Origin: Candidatus Hecatellales archaeon B24
GTDB taxonomy: Archaea; Thermoproteota; Bathyarchaeia; Hecatellales; Hecatellaceae
Assembly: GCA_001593855.1 (NCBI GenBank)
Contig: LUCC01000009.1
Location: 1-18,245, forward strand
Length of the DNA: 18,245 nt
Direction of reading: 5' to 3'
Under the pieces are notes generated by a model. It worked only from the letters and a program-made list of their open reading frames with translations, was not told the DNA's origin and did no database searches. Below are positions 14,651-18,245 of this stretch, in pieces; the first letter of the stretch is position 1, and each line of letters opens with the position of its first letter. The position numbers were made by a program, and so were the translations under genes.

Positions 14651-16216
14651 TTGGCAGCTGGGCTTGAAGGCGGCCTCCAGCAGGCTGACAGAATAGTTAT
14701 ACTGGACTTTGGAAGCCAGTACGCTCATCTCATAGCCCGCAGAATCAGAGAGTTAAACGTTTACTCGGAGCTTGTCCCCCCAAATGCTTCTCCAGCGAAA
14801 CTTAAATCTCTCAAGCCTAAAGGCTTAATTCTTTCCGGAAGCCCTGCCAGCGTTTATAAGCCCGACGCTCCCACCTGCAACCCTGAAATCTTCAAGCTTG
14901 GAATTCCTGTTCTCGGGATATGTTACGGGCTTCACCTGGTAGCTCAAGCCTTCGGCGGAAAGGTTGAGCCTGCTGAAAAACGGGAATACGGCAAAATAGA
15001 GCTTTACGTGGACGACCATTCAGACCTCTTCGAAAACGTGGAGTCTCCAACCATATGCTGGATGAGCCATGGAGACCTAGTGTCAAACCTTCCTGAAGAA
15101 TTCGAAGTTCTAGCTCACACAGCCAACACGCCTACAGCGGCTGTAAGACATAGGAAGCTTAAAATCTACGGAGTGCAGTTTCACCCCGAAGTAGCCCACA
15201 CCCTGAGAGGACTTGTCATCCTGCGAAACTTCGCCTACAAAATCTGCGGTTGCAAGCCAACCTGGACGATGAAATCCTTCGTTGAGGAGGCTGTGAAATC
15301 CATCGGAAGGAAGGTCCCCCCAGACGAAAGGGTTCTCTGCGCTCTAAGCGGAGGCGTGGACTCAACGACGGCTGCCCTCCTAGCCAGCAAAGCCCTGAAC
15401 GGAAGACTGCTCTGCGTCTTCGTGAATAACGGGCTTCTGAGGAAGGGAGAGCCTGAAAAGGTTTTAGAAACCGTTAAAAGCTTCAATTTAAACCTAGTCT
15501 ACGTCGACGCTTCAGACCGCTTTCTCTCCAGGCTTAAAGGCGTGGCAGACCCTGAAGAGAAAAGAAGGATAATCGGGGAAGAGTTCGTCAAGGTTTTCAG
15601 CGAGGTGGCTGAGCAGCATGGCCCCTTCCAGTGGCTTCTCCAGGGAACCCTCTACCCCGACGTAATCGAGAGCGCTCGAACCGGAAGCCCAGCGTCAAGA
15701 ATTAAAACCCACCATAACGTTGCAGGGCTTCCAGAATGGATGAAGTTTAAGCTTCTTGAGCCCCTCCGCTACCTTTACAAGGACGAGGTTAGGAAGGTTG
15801 CCAGGCTTCTCGGGCTTCCAGAGGAGATTGCAGGACGCCATCCCTTTCCAGGCCCCGGTCTGGCTGCCCGCGTAATAGGCGAGGTTACAGCTGAGAAGCT
15901 TAGAATCTGCAGGGAGGCAAGCTACATCGTCGAGGAGGAACTTAAAAAGGCAGGCCTATACGGGGAGGTATGGCAGGCCTTTGCTGTGGTAGGCGACGAT
16001 AAGGCTGTAGGGGTGCTGGGAGACGAGCGAAGCCACGGATACATGGTCACGGTCAGGGTGGTTGAATCCGTGGACGGGATGACGGCTAACTGGAAGAAGC
16101 TTCCCTACGAGGTTTTAGAGCGTATAAGCGTGAGGATAACCAACGAGGTTAAAAACGTAACCTGGGTTAACTACGCCATATCCAATAAGCCTCCAGCCAC
16201 CATAGAGCCCTGCTAA
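14651..16216 (+). CDS. guaA: GMP synthase (glutamine-hydrolysing), single chain
   Basis: A full-length 521-residue GMP synthase that converts XMP to GMP with ATP and glutamine. The class I amidotransferase domain (about 14-200) has the nucleophile Cys91 in GICYGLH and the His178-Pro-Glu180 pair in VQFHPEV. The ATP-pyrophosphatase domain (about 208-400) has the P-loop SGGVDS (233-238), FVNNGLLRKGE, and LLQGTLYPDVIES. The dimerisation domain carries GRHPFPGPGLAARVIGE and ends SNKPPATIEPC where bacteria end in ATIEWE. Many euryarchaea split the two domains into separate genes; here they are fused. TTG start at 14651 after GGGGAGG. The first 13 residues (AAGLEGGLQQAD) exceed the usual start, so a later one cannot be ruled out. 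The stop overlaps the convergent ferredoxin gene by 4 nt. Confidence 0.96.
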   Translation: MAAGLEGGLQQADRIVILDFGSQYAHLIARRIRELNVYSELVPPNASPAKLKSLKPKGLILSGSPASVYKPDAPTCNPEIFKLGIPVLGICYGLHLVAQAFGGKVEPAEKREYGKIELYVDDHSDLFENVESPTICWMSHGDLVSNLPEEFEVLAHTANTPTAAVRHRKLKIYGVQFHPEVAHTLRGLVILRNFAYKICGCKPTWTMKSFVEEAVKSIGRKVPPDERVLCALSGGVDSTTAALLASKALNGRLLCVFVNNGLLRKGEPEKVLETVKSFNLNLVYVDASDRFLSRLKGVADPEEKRRIIGEEFVKVFSEVAEQHGPFQWLLQGTLYPDVIESARTGSPASRIKTHHNVAGLPEWMKFKLLEPLRYLYKDEVRKVARLLGLPEEIAGRHPFPGPGLAARVIGEVTAEKLRICREASYIVEEELKKAGLYGEVWQAFAVVGDDKAVGVLGDERSHGYMVTVRVVESVDGMTANWKKLPYEVLERISVRITNEVKNVTWVNYAISNKPPATIEPC

Positions 16217-16479
16217 AACCTGTAGACCACACCTTCCCCACCCTCTGGATACCGCCATAGAATGGCGTTCGAAGGACACACGTGAAAGCAGGCTCCACAC
16301 TCAAAACACAAGTTCATACCCTTCCACTCGATGTCTTCCCCCTTCATGCTCCAGGAGCCGCTGGGGCATATCCGAACGCATTTCCCGCATCCCGTGCACT
16401 TCTCTCTTAAAAGCCTGATGTGAACCCTGCTTTTGCGAACCCTTTTAACCTTGCCTTCGACTTTTCCAGCCCTAGCCAT
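16213..16479 (-). CDS. FixX-like 2[4Fe-4S] ferredoxin
   Basis: An 88-residue ferredoxin with two clusters: C-x2-C-x2-C-x3-CP in CTGCGKCVRICP and again in CFECGACFHVCP. The second half, ending AILWRYPEGGEGVVYRF, matches the ending of FixX proteins, which pass electrons to FixC-type flavoproteins. FixC relatives in archaea include geranylgeranyl reductase, which saturates the isoprenoid chains of membrane lipids. The basic N-terminus (KVEGKVKRVRKSRVHIR) is an extension of about 25 residues. ATG at 16479 with GGAAGGTGG directly upstream. It is divergent from the polyprenyl synthase gene 47 nt away, which supports but does not prove a role in lipid or quinone prenyl reduction. No FixC homologue lies in the window. 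Confidence 0.88.
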   Translation of the reverse strand: MARAGKVEGKVKRVRKSRVHIRLLREKCTGCGKCVRICPSGSWSMKGEDIEWKGMNLCFECGACFHVCPSNAILWRYPEGGEGVVYRF

Positions 16480-16499
16480 CCACCTTCCAGCCTCAACAT

Positions 16500-16526
16500 A
16501 GTTTATTAACTATTTCTAGCGAATAA
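16500..16526. promoter_or_regulatory. Divergent promoter between the ferredoxin and polyprenyl synthase genes
   Basis: The 47-nt gap is AT-rich, with TTTATTAACT at 16502-16511 and AATAATTGTTAAC at 16522-16534. On the minus strand GTTAATAAAC would start transcription about 20 nt before the ferredoxin ATG. On the plus strand, a start near 16530-16535 would make GTG 16560 or TTG 16569, not TTG 16527, the initiation codon of the synthase. Confidence 0.4.
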
Positions 16527-17540
16527 TTGTTAACCTTTAACAGCCCGCAGAGCCGGCATGTGGTAGGCTTGGAGGAAACCTTAACTCTTGACGAAGTCTT
16601 AAGCCGCTACGTCTACGAGGCTAGGGAAAACCTTGAAAAGGCGTTTAAAGCTCTACTCTTGGAGCTTAAAAGCCTAACACTTCACCCTCAAGCCGTTTAC
16701 GCTTTAACCTCTGGAGGGAAGCGTCTTAGGCCTGTGCTGGCGCTGCTGGCTGGGGAGGCAGTTGGAGGAAGCCGGCAAACCCTTATACCGCTGGCGGTCT
16801 CCATAGAGCTTATCCACACAGCAACTCTTATCCACGACGACATCATAGACAAGGATGAGCAGCGTAGAGGGAAGCCTGCCCTCCACGTGCAGTGGAGAGA
16901 TAAGGCGCTTCTAGCCGGAGACCTCCTTTTCGTGAAGGCTGTAAACGTAGCTTCAACTTTCTACGGACGCGACGTTTTGAAGGCTATTGCCGAGGCGTCC
17001 ATAGAAGCCTGCGACGGAGAGTTCCTAGACGTAACCATGAGGCTTGAGAACTCGTCTGAGGAAGAGGTTATGGCCAAGGTTAGGATGAAGTCTGCATCGC
17101 TTTTCAAGGCTGCATCTTGGTGTGGAGCCATGGTTGGAGGAGGAACGCCCAGCGAGGTTGAAGCCCTTAAACTTTACGGTGAAAACCTTGGAGTAGCCTA
17201 CCAGCTTGCCGATGACTTAAAGGAGGCTGAGGAAGGCTTACATCGTGACCTCAAAGCTGGAAGGCTAACTCTTCCATACCTCCACCTGTATGCCCATGGA
17301 GACGGGCGTGTCAGAAGAATCCTAAAAAACGTTTTCGAAACAGGCAGTCTGCCCGCTGGCGACGTTAAAATTTTGGATGAAGGCTTGAAGACTTATGGCT
17401 CCTTCAGCCATTGTAAGGGCAGAATAGCTGGCTACGTGGCTAAGGCTGTTGAAAGCCTTGAGTCTCTAAGGGAAAACCATTACAGGAAGCTTCTGAAGGC
17501 TTTCGCCTACCGTTTCACAGGAGTTAAAAACCCTGTTTAA
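16527..17540 (+). CDS. Polyprenyl diphosphate synthase (GGPP-synthase type)
   Basis: A trans-isoprenyl diphosphate synthase that adds IPP units to an allylic diphosphate, 337 residues from the TTG at 16527. Motifs are GGKRLRP (63-69), the first aspartate-rich motif DDIID (104-108) with RRGKP (113-117), and the second acidic region LADDLKEAEEGLHRDLKAGRLTLP (227-250). The second motif departs from DDxxD by ending in Glu233, and the usual GD pair is missing. Ala99, five residues before DDIID, is small. In archaeal GGPP synthases a bulky residue there limits the chain to C20, so the product may be longer. GTG 16560 and TTG 16569 are alternative starts that remove unconserved residues, and no start has a strong ribosome site. 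It is followed by mobB after about 10 nt. Confidence 0.88.
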   Translation: MLTFNSPQSRHVVGLEETLTLDEVLSRYVYEARENLEKAFKALLLELKSLTLHPQAVYALTSGGKRLRPVLALLAGEAVGGSRQTLIPLAVSIELIHTATLIHDDIIDKDEQRRGKPALHVQWRDKALLAGDLLFVKAVNVASTFYGRDVLKAIAEASIEACDGEFLDVTMRLENSSEEEVMAKVRMKSASLFKAASWCGAMVGGGTPSEVEALKLYGENLGVAYQLADDLKEAEEGLHRDLKAGRLTLPYLHLYAHGDGRVRRILKNVFETGSLPAGDVKILDEGLKTYGSFSHCKGRIAGYVAKAVESLESLRENHYRKLLKAFAYRFTGVKNPV

Positions 17541-17552
17541 AGGTGAGGGGAG

Positions 17553-18092
17553 ATCCCTGGAAAGCCTAAAGTAATCCTTGTGGTAGGCCCACATGATTCA
17601 GGTAAAACCAGAACCATAGAGCTTCTCGCCTCAAAGCTTAAAGGAAAAATCCGTATAGCCACCATGAAGCACGTGCACGAGCTGGACTTCGCCTTCGACC
17701 TTAAAGGCAAGGACACCTGGAGGCATAGGGCTGCAGGAGCCGAGGCAACCCTCGCCCTAAGCCGAAGCGAGATAGCCCTCTTTATGAAGACAAGCCCTGA
17801 CAGGCCCGGCTGGAGCAGGCTGGTCTCCATGCTGGAAGGCTACGACCTAGTTTTAGCTGAAGGCTTCCGGTTTAAGGCTGGAAAGCGGAGAGACGTCTGG
17901 AAGATTATCACGGCTAGAAATCTAAAGGAGGCTGAGGAATTCTTCAGGCAGGTTTCCCCGCCGGTGCTTGCGGTGGTAGGCTGGGCTAAACCTTTAAAGG
18001 GCCACCTTCCAAGCGTGCCAACGTTGAAGCTTCCAGAGGAAGCTGGAAAGCTGGTAAAGCTTATCCTGCGCAGGGTTTTAAAGAGAGGGTGA
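17553..18092 (+). CDS. mobB: Molybdopterin-guanine dinucleotide biosynthesis protein MobB, unusual start
   Basis: A P-loop GTP-binding protein of the MobB family, an adaptor in attaching GMP to molybdopterin or tungstopterin. Motifs are KVILVVGPHDSGKTRT (Walker A GPHDSGKT), MKHVHELDFAFDLKGKDTWRHRAAGAEATL, strongly conserved in MobB, and LVLAEGFRFK, which corresponds to the family's LVEGFK segment. The only ATG/GTG/TTG near the start is GTG 17580, which begins inside the first beta strand and would drop PKVILV. The frame is open up to a TGA at 17544. An ATC at 17553 lies 6 nt after GGTGA (17542-17546), the best ribosome site, so I place the start there with caution. A sequencing error is the alternative. 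The gene follows the polyprenyl synthase closely. Confidence 0.82.
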   Translation: MPGKPKVILVVGPHDSGKTRTIELLASKLKGKIRIATMKHVHELDFAFDLKGKDTWRHRAAGAEATLALSRSEIALFMKTSPDRPGWSRLVSMLEGYDLVLAEGFRFKAGKRRDVWKIITARNLKEAEEFFRQVSPPVLAVVGWAKPLKGHLPSVPTLKLPEEAGKLVKLILRRVLKRG

Positions 18093-18126
18093 AGGCGTAG
18101 GCTGCCCCCAAGATTTGAAGGAAACG

Positions 18127-18138
18127 ATTTTAAGTTTT
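18127..18138 (+). promoter_or_regulatory. Candidate TATA box for the COG1325 gene
   Basis: ATTTTAAGTTTT lies about 32-43 nt before the ATG at 18170, giving an expected start near 18158-18163 and a very short leader. The same core TTTTAAGTTTT is found ahead of guaA. Confidence 0.45.
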
Positions 18139-18169
18139 CAAGCCTTTAACCTAAGCGGCGTGTTTAAGG

Positions 18170-18245
18170 ATGAGCGAAAAGCTTCCTGTAGCCTTCATAG
18201 AGCTGAGAACCCTGTCACATGCCACTGAGAGCCCTGAAAAAGTTT
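18170..18245 (+). CDS. Archaeal RNA-binding protein, COG1325 (exosome-associated type), 5' part
   Basis: The last 76 bases encode MSEKLPVAFIELRTLSHAT followed by ESPEKV and run off the window. The pattern 'I-E-x-R-x-x-x-HATE-x-PEKV' is the typical start of archaeal COG1325 RNA-binding proteins (PF01877), often predicted as exosome-associated and found near ribosome and RNA-processing genes. ATG at 18170 with AAGG directly upstream. Only 25 residues are visible, so the identification rests on this short motif. Confidence 0.65.
   Translation, partial: MSEKLPVAFIELRTLSHATESPEKV

Noticed and set aside
16560..16571. The word GTGGTAGGC near the starts of radB, the polyprenyl synthase and mobB
   Set aside because: It also occurs inside guaA and later in mobB, where it encodes Val-Val-Gly. 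Shared codon use explains it better than a regulatory motif.
1..18245. A defence, phage or mobile system in the window
   Set aside because: I saw no transposase, integrase, toxin-antitoxin pair, CRISPR array, restriction gene or terminal repeats; all larger genes are metabolic or informational.

Overview
The window reads as a chromosomal segment of an archaeon. Direct signs are a roughly 326-nt archaeal 7S/SRP RNA with a closing helix 1 and a correctly placed TATA box, TATA-like elements 25-35 nt ahead of several genes, Shine-Dalgarno sequences of the GGAGGT type, and archaeal families (RadB, FUN14-like membrane protein, adenosine-specific kinase, tungsten-type aldehyde:ferredoxin oxidoreductase, COG1325 RNA-binding protein). 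GC is near 50%. A single-chain GMP synthase together with RadB and a class II ribonucleotide reductase would fit a Bathyarchaeia-type or related lineage, but that placement is inference. The abundance of Fe-S and tungsten enzymes suggests an anaerobe. I see no mobile elements, CRISPR array, tRNA or phage genes, so this is a housekeeping region.

Layout. 1-1341: 3' part of a B12-dependent ribonucleotide reductase (+). 1438-2483: FUN14-like protein and RadB (+). 2475-5202: a minus-strand operon of type IA topoisomerase, small zinc-ribbon protein and three-TM protein, convergent with radB and overlapping it by 9 nt. 5248-8130: minus-strand iron operon DtxR-type regulator, FeoA, FeoB. 8279-10102: AOR (+), divergent from the iron operon. 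10186-11249: adenosine-specific kinase and a frameshifted inosine/xanthosine triphosphatase (+). 11254-13695: minus-strand HhH/Fe-S glycosylase-like protein, PurT and a small orphan protein. 13789-14114: SRP RNA (-). 14155-14532: four-TM protein (-). 14651-16216: GMP synthase GuaA (+), convergent with a FixX-like ferredoxin (16213-16479, -). 16527-18092: polyprenyl diphosphate synthase and MobB (+). 18170-18245: start of a COG1325 RNA-binding protein (+).

Themes. Purine metabolism recurs (PurT, GuaA, IMP/XMP-type NTP clean-up, adenosine-specific kinase, ribonucleotide reduction). Iron uptake and metal-enzyme functions sit together (DtxR-FeoA-FeoB facing AOR; MobB further on). A FixX-like ferredoxin lies divergent to an isoprenoid synthase, suggesting a link to saturation of prenyl chains.

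The most notable points are not a new system but: (i) start-codon use dominated by TTG, with several genes (feoA, the NTPase, perhaps radB and mobB) whose family N-termini lie upstream of any usable ATG/GTG/TTG and seem to need CTG or another rare start; (ii) a +1 frameshift at a CCCCC run in the NTPase; (iii) an HhH/Fe-S glycosylase relative that lacks the usual catalytic Lys and Asp and has a shortened Cys loop; (iv) a strong excess of the palindrome AAGCTT. I did not find convincing evidence of a new defence or mobile system.
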